Assembly (NCBI GenBank): GCA_947177715.1 | Contig: CAMWVM010000002.1 | Location: 1 to 20,743 of the forward strand | Direction: 5' to 3' | DNA: 20,743 nt | Origin: an uncultured Ruminococcus sp. | GTDB taxonomy: Bacteria > Bacillota > Clostridia > Oscillospirales > Ruminococcaceae | Part shown: one piece after another, positions 8,249 through 15,853 of the stretch | Layout of the letters: each line of letters starts with the position of its first letter | Position numbering within the stretch: the stretch's first letter is position 1 | Translations under genes and position numbers: made by a program | Notes under the pieces: generated by a model | Database searches by the model: none | Told to the model about the DNA's origin: nothing | What the model saw: the letters and a program-made list of their open reading frames with translations, nothing else

Positions 8249-9421
8249 ATGAACTATGCTGAAGAATCATTGAAATTACATTACCAGTGGAAAGGTAAAA
8301 TTGAGGTTATTTGCCGTTCACCCCTTGAAACCAGGGACGATTTATCTCTCGCATATACTCCGGGAGTTGCACAGCCATGCCTCGAAATTCAAAAGGATAT
8401 TAATAAAAGCTATGAGCTGACAAGACGTTCAAATCTTGTAGCTGTTATAACCGACGGAACTGCCGTTCTCGGTCTGGGCGATATAGGTCCCGAAGCGGGA
8501 ATGCCGGTCATGGAAGGCAAATGTGCACTTTTTAAAGCTTTTGGTGACGTGGACGCTATCCCTCTTTGTGTTAAATCAAAAGACGTTGATGAAATCGTAA
8601 AAACAGTCAGCCTTATTTCGGGAAGCTTTGGAGGAGTTAACCTTGAAGATATTTCTGCTCCGAGATGCTTTGAAATAGAAAAGAAACTAAAAGAATGCTG
8701 TGATATCCCTATTTTCCATGACGACCAGCATGGTACAGCAGTCGTTACACTTGCTGCTATGATAAATGCTCTTAAATTCACAGGTAAAAAACTTAATGAA
8801 ATCAGAGTTGTAACCAGCGGTGCAGGTGCGGCAGGAATTGCTATTATTAAGCTTCTTATTGCAATGGGTCTGAATGACGTTATCCTTTGCGACAGAAAAG
8901 GAGCTATCTATGAGGGAAGAGATGGTCTTAATCAGGAGAAAATTGAGATGGCTAAAATCACTAATAAGCAGATGAGAAAAGGCTCTCTCGAAGAAGTTAT
9001 TAAAGGAGCAGACGTGTTTATCGGCGTTTCCGCTCCCGGCTGTGTAACTCCTGAAATGGTAAAAAGCATGGCAAAAGATCCAATTATTTTTGCAATGGCA
9101 AACCCAACTCCTGAAATTATGCCTGACCTTGCAAAAGAAGCCGGTGCAGCTGTTGTAGGAACAGGAAGAAGCGATTTCCCAAATCAGATCAACAATGTAC
9201 TTGTATTCCCCGGCATTTTCAGAGGTGCTTTGGACTGCCGTGCAAAGGACATTAATGATGAAATGAAAATTGCAGCTGCAAAGGCTATTGCAGATTATAT
9301 TCCTGAAAGCGAATTAACAGCCGACAATATTATCCCATCTGCTCTTGACAAAAATGTTTCTTCAGCAGTTGCAAAAGCTGTTATAAAGGCAGCTAAAGAT
9401 TCAGGTGTAGCAAGAATTTAA
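8249..9421 (+). CDS. Malic enzyme (oxaloacetate-decarboxylating malate dehydrogenase)
   Basis: Oxidatively decarboxylates malate to pyruvate and CO2 with reduction of NAD(P)+ in the cytoplasm. At 390 residues it is the short bacterial form without the phosphotransacetylase-like domain of MaeB. Visible motifs are SLAYTPGVA with the catalytic tyrosine at 36, [15 protein letters not shown] with the catalytic lysine at 91, NLEDISAP (131-138) for metal, FHDDQHGT (156-162) and the dinucleotide loop GAGAAG (191-196). Starting at ATG 8249 gives the usual N-terminus and an AAAGGA site. The coenzyme cannot be settled by eye. A CapA-like gene starts 23 bp after the stop with no terminator, so the two are probably cotranscribed although their functions seem unrelated. 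Confidence 0.92.
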   Translation: MNYAEESLKLHYQWKGKIEVICRSPLETRDDLSLAYTPGVAQPCLEIQKDINKSYELTRRSNLVAVITDGTAVLGLGDIGPEAGMPVMEGKCALFKAFGDVDAIPLCVKSKDVDEIVKTVSLISGSFGGVNLEDISAPRCFEIEKKLKECCDIPIFHDDQHGTAVVTLAAMINALKFTGKKLNEIRVVTSGAGAAGIAIIKLLIAMGLNDVILCDRKGAIYEGRDGLNQEKIEMAKITNKQMRKGSLEEVIKGADVFIGVSAPGCVTPEMVKSMAKDPIIFAMANPTPEIMPDLAKEAGAAVVGTGRSDFPNQINNVLVFPGIFRGALDCRAKDINDEMKIAAAKAIADYIPESELTADNIIPSALDKNVSSAVAKAVIKAAKDSGVARI

Positions 9422-9444
9422 TTTCTTTCGTCACGAGGAGATGA

Positions 9445-10641
9445 ATGGATTTGAAAAAAACAGTTTGCCGAGTTTTGTCATTTTTGATTATTTCAGCATT
9501 GCTGACCTCCTGCGGAAAAGAAGCGGATACGCCACATAATTCTGATAGTATTGATAAGAGAAATTTTATATCTTCCGATGAAGATGACATTGACAATATC
9601 ATCTCTTTTGTGGGAGTGGGAGATAACCTTATCCATGAAAGTATATATGAAGAAGCCGATAAATATGCAGGAAGTGTTAATGACGGTCAATATGATTTTA
9701 CTCCTATGTATTCTGAGGTAAAAAATCTTATTGAAGGCAATGACATTGCCTTCGTCAATCAGGAAACAATCCTCGGTGGATATAATTTGGGACTTTCAGG
9801 GTATCCAACCTTCAATTCACCCTCTGAAATTGCTCAAAATCTTAAGGCTACAGGCTTTAACTTGGTGAATATGGCTACAAATCACGCACTTGACAAAGGT
9901 CAGGAGGGTATCAATAACGAGCTTAACGCTTTCAGAAATGCAGAAGACATGGTCTTTGCGGGTATTGCGGACTGTCAGAATACCTATGACAATATTACCG
10001 TTTTTGAAAAGAAAGGCGTAAAGTTTGCCTTTCTTGCATATACCTATGGAACAAACGGCATAAACCCGCCTAATTCCTATTCTATCCATTACTTTAACGA
10101 AGAAGAAATAATATCTGATATCAAGAAAGCAAAGGAACTGAGCGATGTTGTTATTGTTTCTGCGCATTGGGGTGAAGAAAACATTGACTATGCTACTGAT
10201 TATCAAACATATTACGCACAGATTTTTGCGGACGCAGGTGTGGACGTTGTAATCGGAACTCATCCTCATGTTATCCAACCTATTGAATGGTATGACGGAG
10301 TAAACGGCAACAAAACATTGGTTGTATATTCACTTGGTAATTTCCTCGGAGGAATGCTTGAGGTAAACAATATTGTATCGGGAATGGTAAAGTTTGATTT
10401 TGTTAAGTCGGACAACGAAATTGCTGTTAAAAATGTAAAATGGACTCCTCTTGTTATACACTTTGAACTAAATGGCAAGGACATTCAGGAGGACAGATTT
10501 AATTATAAAATTTATCCTCTGTCCGAATATTCCAATGAACTGGCAAAAAAACATGCCCTTAATGGATATGAGGGACAAGCTGTAACCATTAATTATATAA
10601 AAAAGCACACTGAAGAAATTATAGCTAAAGAATATCTATAA
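9445..10641 (+). CDS. CapA-family lipoprotein (poly-gamma-glutamate capsule/PGA_cap domain)
   Basis: A predicted surface lipoprotein with a calcineurin-like metallophosphoesterase-type CapA fold. Residues 1-22 are a signal ending in the lipobox LTSC (Cys23). The domain shows FVGVGDN (55-61), FVNQET (103-108), NMATNHALDKG (142-152), SAHWGEE (239-245), GTHPHV (271-276) and SLGNF (296-300), the expected metal and active-site blocks in order. CapA proteins take part in making or anchoring poly-gamma-glutamate, but no capB or capC lies nearby. Many lone CapA proteins in Clostridia have no proven role, so a hydrolase or wall-linked function is equally possible. The ATG at 9445 is four bases after CGAGGAG and overlaps another ATG in a different frame at 9441. 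Confidence 0.87.
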   Translation: MDLKKTVCRVLSFLIISALLTSCGKEADTPHNSDSIDKRNFISSDEDDIDNIISFVGVGDNLIHESIYEEADKYAGSVNDGQYDFTPMYSEVKNLIEGNDIAFVNQETILGGYNLGLSGYPTFNSPSEIAQNLKATGFNLVNMATNHALDKGQEGINNELNAFRNAEDMVFAGIADCQNTYDNITVFEKKGVKFAFLAYTYGTNGINPPNSYSIHYFNEEEIISDIKKAKELSDVVIVSAHWGEENIDYATDYQTYYAQIFADAGVDVVIGTHPHVIQPIEWYDGVNGNKTLVVYSLGNFLGGMLEVNNIVSGMVKFDFVKSDNEIAVKNVKWTPLVIHFELNGKDIQEDRFNYKIYPLSEYSNELAKKHALNGYEGQAVTINYIKKHTEEIIAKEYL

Positions 10642-10662
10642 AACTATTATACAACGCAATAA

Positions 10663-10696
10663 AAGGGAAGTGAAATACTCACTTCCCTTATTTTTT
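10663..10696 (+). terminator. Intrinsic terminator after the CapA gene, at a convergent junction
   Basis: AAGGGAAGTGA (10663-10673) and TCACTTCCCTT (10679-10689) form a perfect 11-bp stem with a 5-nt loop and a plus-strand T run (10691-10696). The stop codon of the cellobiose phosphorylase gene lies in the T run, so the hairpin may serve both genes. Confidence 0.88.
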
Positions 10697-13148
10697 ATCC
10701 CATAATGACTTCAACATCGTGTGTAGTTTTGTTTTCAAAGACCGGAAGAATATTTCCGTTTATTCTTACTCCGTCCACCGTGATCTTTACAACACCCTTT
10801 GATACTCTTTCAGGATTTTTGATTGTAATGTTATATGTGTTTCCTCTGAATTTTCTTGTAACGCTTAATTCTTCCCATTCTTCAGGAATACATGGATCTA
10901 TCTTCAAGCCCTCATAATCAGGTATAATTCCAAGAATATATTGTGAAATTGCAACAAAGTTCCATGCCGCAGTTCCTGTAAGCCATGAGTTCTTTGCTTC
11001 ACCATGACGCTTAGCGTCCTTTCCTGCTATCATCTGTGCATATACATATGGCTCTGTTCTGTGCAGATCCGAAATATCCTCAAGAAATGCAGGCGCTATC
11101 TTTGAATAATATTCAAACGCCTTATCGCCTCGTCCGACAACAGCCTCAGCACAAATTATCCATGCGTTATTGTGACAAAAGATACCTGCATTTTCCTTGT
11201 ATCCAGCTGGATAAGTGGAAATCTCACCATATTCAATATAATATTTTGTGAATGCAGGATTATTAAGCACCAGTCCATACTTTGTATTAAGATACTTGTC
11301 AACACTGTTAAGCGCCTTAATATCCTTACCAGAATCAAAACCAAGCCCTGCCATAACTGCAAAGCCCTGAGGTTCAATAAAAATCTTTCCCTCGTCGCAA
11401 TCCTTTGATCCAACCTTATTGCCATAATCATCATATGCTCTAAGGAACCATTCCCCGTCATAACCATATTTCATAGTGTTTGCGTTCATTTCTGCAATAG
11501 CTTTATCCGCAGCCTTTGCTTCGTCAACAAAACCTTTATACTTGCACAAGGCAACATATTCAGGTCCTGTAAAAGCGAACAATGCTGCTACAAAAACAGA
11601 TTCTGCAACATGACTGAACTTGTCCTCTCCATACTTAGGAGATGTGTATGTCTGAAAGCTCTCACCAGGGGTGTCTGAAAAACAACTTAAATTCAGGCAA
11701 TCATTCCAGTCTGCACGCATTGCCAAAGGAAGTCCATGAGGACCTACATTCTTAGCAACATGCCAAAAACTCTGCTTTAAATGGTGCATCATTGTCTGTG
11801 CCTTTGCTTCGTCATTATCATAAGGCACCTTTTCATCAAGTATTGAATAATCACCTGTTTCCTTTATGTATTGAGCTGTGGATAAAATCATCCAAAGAGG
11901 ATCATCAGAAAAATTTCCGCCAATTTCATTATTGCCCTTTTTGGTAAGCGGCTGGTATTGATGATAACATCCGCCGTCCTCAAGCTGAGTTGCCGCAAGA
12001 TCAAGAATTCTCTCCCTTGCTCTTTCAGGAATCTGATGAACAAATCCCAGCAAATCCTGGTTTGAATCACGGAATCCCATGCCTCTGCCAATACCGCTTT
12101 CAAAGTATGAAGCAGAACGTGACATATTAAATGTAACCATGCACTGATATTGATTCCATATGTTCACCATTCTGTCCACACGCTCGTCAGGCGTCTTAAC
12201 AGTGTATTGTGAAAGAAGTTTATTCCAATATTCCTTAAGCTCATACAACGCTTTATCAGCCTTTTCGATGCTGTCCATAGCTTTTATCATATCATATGCT
12301 TTGGACTTATTCATGCTTCCATCAGCATTAAACTTTTTATCAAAATCATTTTCTACATAACCTAACAGGAAAACCAGTTCCTTTGTTTCCCCTGCACCTA
12401 AAGTCACATTAATGCAATGAGATGCTATTGGCGACCATCCGTCAGCAACTGAGTTTGATGCCTCTCCAGCTGTAACAACCTGTGGATTTTCAAAGCCATT
12501 ATATAAACCGATAAAGCTTTCTCTATCAGTATCAAATCCTTCAATTTCAGCATTCACTGTATAAAATGCAAAATGATTTCTGCGTTCCTTATATTCAGTC
12601 TTATGAAAAATCGTCGCACCTTCGATTTCCACTTCTCCGGTGTTAAAGTTACGCTGAAAATTAGTTGTGTCATCCTGTGCGTCCCAAAGACACCATTCAA
12701 CAAATGAAAACAACTTAAAGCTTTTTTCTGTTTCTCCTGTATTTTTCAGGACAACCTTCTGTACCTCGCCGTTAAAATTCTGTGGTACAAAGAAAGTAAC
12801 TTCCGCCTCAACACCGTTCTTTTCACCCTTAATAACAGTGTATCCCATACCATGACGGCATGAATATGCGTCCAATTCTGTCTTAACCGGCGACCAGCCA
12901 GGCGACCATATTGTTTCACCGTCGTTTATGTAAAAATATCTGCCACCCATATCTACAGGTACATTATTATAACGATAACGAGTTATGCGGCGAAGTCTTG
13001 CATCCTTATAAAAATGATAACCTCCCGCTGTATTAGATATAAGAGAAAAAAAATCTTGTGATCCCAAATAATTTATCCAAGGATATGGAGTTTTAGGATC
13101 TGTAATCACATATTCCTTGTTTGCGTCGTCAAAAAAGCCAAATTTCAT
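10695..13148 (-). CDS. cbpA: Cellobiose phosphorylase (GH94)
   Basis: Splits cellobiose with inorganic phosphate to glucose 1-phosphate and glucose in the cytoplasm, saving ATP compared with hydrolysis. The protein has 817 residues, the usual length for cellobiose phosphorylase. No signal peptide is present. Its N-terminal beta-sandwich begins with [16 protein letters not shown]. The (alpha/alpha)6 catalytic domain contains [18 protein letters not shown] (348-365) and ADWNDCLNL (479-487), where the DWND segment (480-483) carries the family's general acid. The overall pattern matches cellobiose phosphorylases such as those of Ruminococcus and Clostridium better than the longer cellodextrin or chitobiose enzymes. 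It is monocistronic, with a strong promoter and a downstream operator-like element shared with the sugar ABC ATPase gene, which likely serves uptake. Confidence 0.94.
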   Translation of the reverse strand: MKFGFFDDANKEYVITDPKTPYPWINYLGSQDFFSLISNTAGGYHFYKDARLRRITRYRYNNVPVDMGGRYFYINDGETIWSPGWSPVKTELDAYSCRHGMGYTVIKGEKNGVEAEVTFFVPQNFNGEVQKVVLKNTGETEKSFKLFSFVEWCLWDAQDDTTNFQRNFNTGEVEIEGATIFHKTEYKERRNHFAFYTVNAEIEGFDTDRESFIGLYNGFENPQVVTAGEASNSVADGWSPIASHCINVTLGAGETKELVFLLGYVENDFDKKFNADGSMNKSKAYDMIKAMDSIEKADKALYELKEYWNKLLSQYTVKTPDERVDRMVNIWNQYQCMVTFNMSRSASYFESGIGRGMGFRDSNQDLLGFVHQIPERARERILDLAATQLEDGGCYHQYQPLTKKGNNEIGGNFSDDPLWMILSTAQYIKETGDYSILDEKVPYDNDEAKAQTMMHHLKQSFWHVAKNVGPHGLPLAMRADWNDCLNLSCFSDTPGESFQTYTSPKYGEDKFSHVAESVFVAALFAFTGPEYVALCKYKGFVDEAKAADKAIAEMNANTMKYGYDGEWFLRAYDDYGNKVGSKDCDEGKIFIEPQGFAVMAGLGFDSGKDIKALNSVDKYLNTKYGLVLNNPAFTKYYIEYGEISTYPAGYKENAGIFCHNNAWIICAEAVVGRGDKAFEYYSKIAPAFLEDISDLHRTEPYVYAQMIAGKDAKRHGEAKNSWLTGTAAWNFVAISQYILGIIPDYEGLKIDPCIPEEWEELSVTRKFRGNTYNITIKNPERVSKGVVKITVDGVRINGNILPVFENKTTHDVEVIMG

Positions 13149-13188
13149 TTGATTTCCGCCTTTCTTTCCTGTGAATGATAATTTTTTA

Positions 13189-13203
13189 TTACGAAAACGT
13201 TTA
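13189..13203 (-). promoter_or_regulatory. Candidate carbohydrate operator of cellobiose phosphorylase
   Basis: On the minus strand, TAAACGTTTTCGTAA begins 16 bp after the -10 box and contains the perfect palindrome AAACGTTT (13195-13202). It matches 13 of 15 bases of the element at 2526-2540. Extended by the upstream T's it resembles a catabolite response element in most positions, so CcpA or another LacI-family repressor is possible. The position just after the start site suits a roadblock repressor. Confidence 0.55.
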
Positions 13204-13219
13204 AAATGATTATATATTT

Positions 13220-13248
13220 ATTATATCATACAAAAAACATATTGTCCA
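13220..13248 (-). promoter_or_regulatory. Sigma-A promoter of cellobiose phosphorylase
   Basis: On the minus strand there is TGGACA (13248-13243), a 17-bp spacer and a perfect TATAAT (13225-13220). The transcription start should be near 13213, with a leader of about 65 nt ahead of the ATG at 13148. Confidence 0.78.
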
Positions 13249-13340
13249 CAATTTTTTGTCAAATATAAAATAGATTAAAAAAATTTGTTCAATAAATTTT
13301 TTTGGCGTGTATAATTCAAAAATAAAAAACAATAATAATA

Positions 13341-13370
13341 TTGCACGGAAAAGTGCAACACTGTTTACAG
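13341..13370 (+). other. Leader stem-loop ahead of the DUF378 gene
   Basis: TTGCAC (13341-13346) and GTGCAA (13353-13358) pair around GGAAAA, followed by the small dyad CTGT-TT-ACAG (13361-13370), just before the AAAGGA ribosome site. A -10-like TATAAT at 13310-13315 would place both in the leader RNA. Role unknown. Confidence 0.35.
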
Positions 13371-13385
13371 AAAGGAATGAAAAGC

Positions 13386-13589
13386 ATGCTTGATAAAATT
13401 GCTCTTTTTCTGTTAATAATCGGCGGTCTTAACTGGGGATTATTAGGTATTTTCCAATTTGATCTTGTGGCGTTCCTTTTCGGAGGATCAGCTGCCGTAT
13501 TCAGCAGAATTATTTATGTTCTCGTTGCAATTTCAGCAATTTGGTGCATTTCTCTGTTCTTCAAAAACAACGATTTGGTCGAGGCATAA
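13386..13589 (+). CDS. DUF378 small membrane protein
   Basis: A 67-residue protein of two membrane segments (about 4-30 and 36-58) with the DUF378 signature GGLNWGLLGIFQFDLVAFLFGG (13-34). Its function is unknown; relatives are common in Clostridia and Bacilli. ATG 13386 is chosen because AAAGGA at 13371-13376 is then nine bases upstream. The in-frame ATG at 13377-13379 region touches the ribosome site. The upstream neighbour is the divergent cellobiose phosphorylase and the gene is followed by the long inverted repeat starting at 13607. Confidence 0.87.
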   Translation: MLDKIALFLLIIGGLNWGLLGIFQFDLVAFLFGGSAAVFSRIIYVLVAISAIWCISLFFKNNDLVEA

Positions 13590-13606
13590 AATATTTCCTC
13601 GACGCT

Positions 13607-13708
13607 TTTTCGGCAAAAGGAAAGGGAGTCTTTTTTCAGAATGATTCAGACGAAAGGGTTTGCTCTGATTCCGCTCTAAAATCAGACTCCCTTTCCTTTT
13701 GCCGAAAA
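13607..13708. repeat. Long palindromic element with perfect 25-bp inverted repeats
   Basis: The arms at 13607-13631 and 13684-13708 are exact reverse complements over 25 bases and enclose 52 bp. One strand of each arm is almost pure purine (AAAAGGAAAGGGAG). The centre can pair further: CAGA (13647-13650 region) with TCTG at 13664-13667. No T run follows the hairpin on the plus strand, so it is not a standard terminator. No clear target-site duplication flanks it. A MITE-like or other dispersed palindromic repeat is the most likely reading; it could also block transcription from DUF378. Confidence 0.7.
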
Positions 13709-13729
13709 TTAAAATCAATATAATATTTT

Positions 13730-13797
13730 GGCAGATTTTCAGCAATAATACAAGTTAAAACATCTAATTTAAAACACAAAAACTTGTGCAATCTGCC
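13730..13797. repeat. Nested inverted repeat
   Basis: The outer arms GGCAGATT (13730-13737) and AATCTGCC (13790-13797) enclose inner arms ACAAGTT (13750-13756) and AACTTGT (13781-13787). The internal loop is lopsided: 12 nt on one side and 2 nt on the other. Function unknown; it may be part of the same repeat-rich spacer or an RNA fold. Confidence 0.45.
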
Positions 13798-13835
13798 GAA
13801 AAAAAGTTATATAACAAGACTTAAAAGTTTTATTC

Positions 13836-13864
13836 TTGACTAACCATGAAAAATGTTATATAAT
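13836..13864 (+). promoter_or_regulatory. Strong promoter with no protein gene directly downstream
   Basis: TTGACT (13836-13841), 17-bp spacer, perfect TATAAT (13859-13864). The sequence GTTATATAAT over the -10 box recurs as GTTATATAAC at 13806-13815, a 10-bp palindrome. The predicted start is near 13870. Confidence 0.75.
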
Positions 13865-13870
13865 ATATAC

Positions 13871-13994
13871 GGTGTTAAATATTCTGAACAATATCTGTTT
13901 AATTTAACATCCGTTTTGTTGTCTCCTTTCTTTTGTTCTACACATTGTTGTTTTATTTTATTTTTTACAGACCAACGTTGGTCTGTATTTTTTT
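13871..13994 (+). ncRNA. Candidate small regulatory RNA (about 124 nt)
   Basis: A complete transcription unit without a credible protein. It follows the promoter at 13836-13864. A 5' stem pairs 13869-13880 (ACGGTGTTAAAT) with 13902-13914 (ATTTAACATCCGT) with a single bulged base. A pyrimidine-rich single-stranded stretch (13915-13966) follows, including GTCTCCTTTC (13921-13930), which can pair with GAAAGGAG-type ribosome sites. The 3' end is an intrinsic terminator. The only open frame across it (13853-14038) begins inside the promoter and lacks a ribosome site. This architecture is typical of trans-acting bacterial small RNAs. The family is not one I recognise. Confidence 0.5.
13967..13994 (+). 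terminator. Intrinsic terminator of the candidate small RNA
   Basis: ACAGACCAACGTTGGTCTGT (13967-13986) is a perfect 20-bp palindrome followed by A and seven T (13988-13994). It also separates the upstream unit from the SH3 gene promoter at 14035. Confidence 0.85.
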
Positions 13995-14034
13995 GCAAAA
14001 AGTCGAATACCGTCCGATTGTTACCAAATTTTAA

Positions 14035-14063
14035 TTGACATGAATAATATTTTTGTTTATAAT
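14035..14063 (+). promoter_or_regulatory. Consensus sigma-A promoter of the SH3-domain gene
   Basis: TTGACA (14035-14040), 17-bp spacer, TATAAT (14058-14063); both boxes are perfect. The leader is about 83 nt and ends in the ribosome site ACGGAGG. Confidence 0.85.
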
Positions 14064-14152
14064 AGTATATAATATTTTAATAAGGAATCTTATTCGGTGA
14101 TTTAATAACGCTGATGCAATTAGTTTTAGTTTAAAACGGAGGTTTTAGATAA

Positions 14153-14620
14153 ATGAGCAATAAAAATAACAGCTCGGATTTTTGGAATTCACCTACTTTA
14201 AAAGGAATAGCTGGAGTAATGGGAACGCTGCTTGTAGTTGTAATTATAATAATGGTCGCTGCAAAGGTTATGTTTGTTTCCGATGGTTCTTCTGAAAACA
14301 AAAAAACAGGACGTATTACATCAACTGAACCTAAATCTGTTGTAACAACAACTACTGCCAAAACTACTAAAAAGACAGTTAAAAAAACCTCAAGAGAATA
14401 CAACACCTATGATGGATCACAAGTTGATACGGACGAATACACTACCCAAAGGGTAATTAGCGCTGTTTATCTCCACCCTGAACCAAACTCATCTTCTGAA
14501 AACTTGTGCGTAATCCCTGTCGGTGCTGTCTGCAAGGTATATGCAAACGAAAACGGGTGGCTTTATCTTGACTATGACGGTCAAAAGGGATATGCTTACT
14601 ATACATTCTTTGAGGCATAA
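14153..14620 (+). CDS. Membrane-anchored SH3-domain protein
   Basis: A 155-residue protein with a short polar N-terminus and one membrane segment (about 18-42). A Thr/Lys/Ser-rich linker (45-80, with TTTTAKTTKKTVKKTS) would span the wall. A C-terminal bacterial SH3 (SH3b) domain follows (about 98-155: VISAVYLHPEPNSSSENLCVIPVG ... NGWLYLDYDGQKGYAYY, quoted in parts). SH3b domains usually bind peptidoglycan or peptides, so it is likely exposed outside and may sense or attach to the wall. The gene is monocistronic, between a perfect promoter and a strong terminator, and transcription is expected to be high. The SH3b assignment is good; the role is not known. Confidence 0.8.
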   Translation: MSNKNNSSDFWNSPTLKGIAGVMGTLLVVVIIIMVAAKVMFVSDGSSENKKTGRITSTEPKSVVTTTTAKTTKKTVKKTSREYNTYDGSQVDTDEYTTQRVISAVYLHPEPNSSSENLCVIPVGAVCKVYANENGWLYLDYDGQKGYAYYTFFEA

Positions 14621-14660
14621 TATAAATACTATTGAAAATTTATCTGAAATTTTTAACAAA

Positions 14661-14695
14661 AAGGGCGAGCCCAATCGGGTTCGCCCTTATTTTTT
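14661..14695 (+). terminator. Intrinsic terminator between convergent genes
   Basis: AAGGGCGAGCCC (14661-14672) pairs with GGGTTCGCCCTT (14677-14688), with a single G-U pair, a 4-nt loop and a T run (14690-14695). It ends the SH3 gene and abuts the end of the minus-strand XRE gene at 14700. Confidence 0.9.
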
Positions 14696-14699
14696 ACTA

Positions 14700-15023
14700 T
14701 TATTCGTTATCCGCAGATTTTTGCTGTTCAATCAAAGACAATCCACGTTCTGAAAGTCGAGATTTATTGCAATCCGTCAGTTCTCTGTATATATCCATTA
14801 GTTGCTGTTCATCTTCGGTTAGCTCCGAATGTGAGCTTTCTTTGCCTGTAAGCAAATACTCTACAGAACAATTTAGATAATCAGCTAATTTTATAATGTT
14901 GTCACAAGAGGGACTTTGTTTATTCCACTTACTAATAATACCATTTCCAAACCCTAACGCTTTTTCGACCGCCGAAACACTCATATTTAATGATTTAATT
15001 TCTTGTTTTATTCTGTTAATCAT
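14700..15023 (-). CDS. XRE-family DNA-binding regulator
   Basis: A 107-residue protein (starting MINRIKQEIKSLNMSVSAVEKALG) with an N-terminal helix-turn-helix of the Cro/C1 type at about 2-60. The recognition region GFGNGIISKWNKQSPS is followed by LADYLNCSVEYLLTG, a common ending of the domain. Residues 66-107 form a charged helix that may serve in dimerisation. The start is unsure: ATG 15023 leaves GAGGTG rather far upstream, and an in-frame TTG at 15029 has better spacing. It faces away from two more XRE genes across a region with two similar operators, suggesting self-regulation and cross-regulation. The target genes are unknown. Confidence 0.82.
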   Translation of the reverse strand: MINRIKQEIKSLNMSVSAVEKALGFGNGIISKWNKQSPSCDNIIKLADYLNCSVEYLLTGKESSHSELTEDEQQLMDIYRELTDCNKSRLSERGLSLIEQQKSADNE

Positions 15024-15064
15024 GCACAAATTCAAACACCTCAATTCAGCATAATTCACAATAT

Positions 15065-15108
15065 TAGATAAAAATCTATAATTTTCTTGACATTTAGAAA
15101 ATAATCTA
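15065..15108. promoter_or_regulatory. Twin operator-like dyads in the divergent XRE control region
   Basis: TAGATAAAAATCTA (15065-15078) and TAGAAAATAATCTA (15095-15108) share the form TAGA-N6-TCTA. Their centres are exactly 30 bp apart, about three helical turns. The second lies inside the -35/-10 spacer of the plus-strand promoter. A third dyad, ATTTTCT (15081-15087) and AGAAAAT (15096-15102), overlaps the -35 box. Confidence 0.6.
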
Positions 15109-15115
15109 TTACAAT
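15087..15115 (+). promoter_or_regulatory. Promoter of the two plus-strand XRE genes
   Basis: A perfect TTGACA (15087-15092), 17-bp spacer and TACAAT (15110-15115). The predicted start is near 15122, leaving a leader of about 100 nt before the first gene. Confidence 0.78.
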
Positions 15116-15220
15116 TAATATAGTGAAGAGTAAAACTATACTATGGAACAATAATACATAGTTATACATTTTTATTGTATCAAAAATTTATCTGTTAGTC
15201 AACAAAAAGGAGTGAAAAGT

Positions 15221-15490
15221 TTGGATAATAAAGAAGATTTCAAAAAGAAAAAAACAAAATCCCTAAAAGAGCTCCAGAAATTTATAAGTAACAGAATAGC
15301 TGTCTTGCGTAAAGAGAATAACATTTCTGCAAAAAAAATGAGCCTTGACCTTGGAAAAAGTCAAAATTATATAAGCGACATAGAAAACAAAAAGTATTTT
15401 CCGTCTATGAATATGTTTTTCCGCATTTGCAAATTTTTTAAAATAACCCCTAAAGATTTTTTTGACGGTTATCAAAAACAAAGGAAGTAG
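15221..15490 (+). CDS. Small XRE-family DNA-binding protein
   Basis: An 89-residue, lysine-rich protein that is little more than one Cro/C1-type helix-turn-helix (about 18-80: NRIAVLRKENNISAKKMSLD, then GKSQNYISDIENKKYFPS and FFKITPKDFF). TTG 15221 is chosen because AAGGAG (15207-15212) then sits eight bases upstream; the in-frame GTG at 15212 overlaps that site. The next XRE gene starts 7 bp after the stop, so the two form an operon behind the promoter at 15087. The DNA is unusually A-rich even for this window, which may point to acquisition. Confidence 0.78.
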   Translation: MDNKEDFKKKKTKSLKELQKFISNRIAVLRKENNISAKKMSLDLGKSQNYISDIENKKYFPSMNMFFRICKFFKITPKDFFDGYQKQRK

Positions 15491-15497
15491 TTTAATT

Positions 15498-15830
15498 ATG
15501 AGTAAAATTTCTGAGGATTTCGGAAATAACATCAGATTGTTTCGTATAACAAAAGGTTTAAGTCAGGAGAGGCTTGGTGAATTAAGTGAACTTCACCCTT
15601 CTTATATAGGACAGATTGAAAGAGGAGAGAAGAACTGTACTCTTAAAAGTATAGAGAAAATAGCCAAAGGGCTTGAAATCCCTATGGAACAGCTTACAAA
15701 AGATTTAATGGATATTAATATCAGCATTGATATACCGCCGTTATATAAACAGCTTTCAGAACTTTCTTATCAAGATCAAAAAATAATATTAGAAATTATG
15801 AAGAAAATAATTGAGTATAAACATATGTGA
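15498..15830 (+). CDS. XRE-family transcriptional regulator
   Basis: A 110-residue protein with a clear Cro/C1-type helix-turn-helix at about 9-66: NNIRLFRITKGLSQERLGEL, then HPSYIGQIERGEKN and SIEKIAKGLEIPMEQL. Residues 75-110 (PPLYKQLSELSYQDQKIILE and on) form a C-terminal helix pair likely for dimerisation. ATG 15498 follows AGGAAG in good position and the gap to the previous gene is 7 bp. As with its neighbour, there are no phage or conjugation genes nearby to suggest it is an element repressor. Confidence 0.87.
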   Translation: MSKISEDFGNNIRLFRITKGLSQERLGELSELHPSYIGQIERGEKNCTLKSIEKIAKGLEIPMEQLTKDLMDINISIDIPPLYKQLSELSYQDQKIILEIMKKIIEYKHM

Positions 15831-15853
15831 TTTATATTCCGACTGAAAACGAA

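Noticed and set aside
9817..10278. Open frame of 153 codons on the minus strand
   Set aside because: It is antisense within the CapA-like gene, whose motifs are intact; no ribosome site.
13607..13708. Reading the long inverted repeat as the DUF378 terminator
   Set aside because: No T run follows the stem on the plus strand and the stem is unusually long; repeat element preferred, though blocking of transcription is not excluded.
13853..14038. Open frame of 61 codons over the small RNA region
   Set aside because: It begins inside the promoter's -10 box, has no ribosome site and runs through the terminator hairpin; composition is dominated by T-run residues (Phe, Leu, Ser).
14700..15830. Toxin-antitoxin module
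   Set aside because: All three proteins look like helix-turn-helix regulators; no toxin-like partner is seen in the operon.
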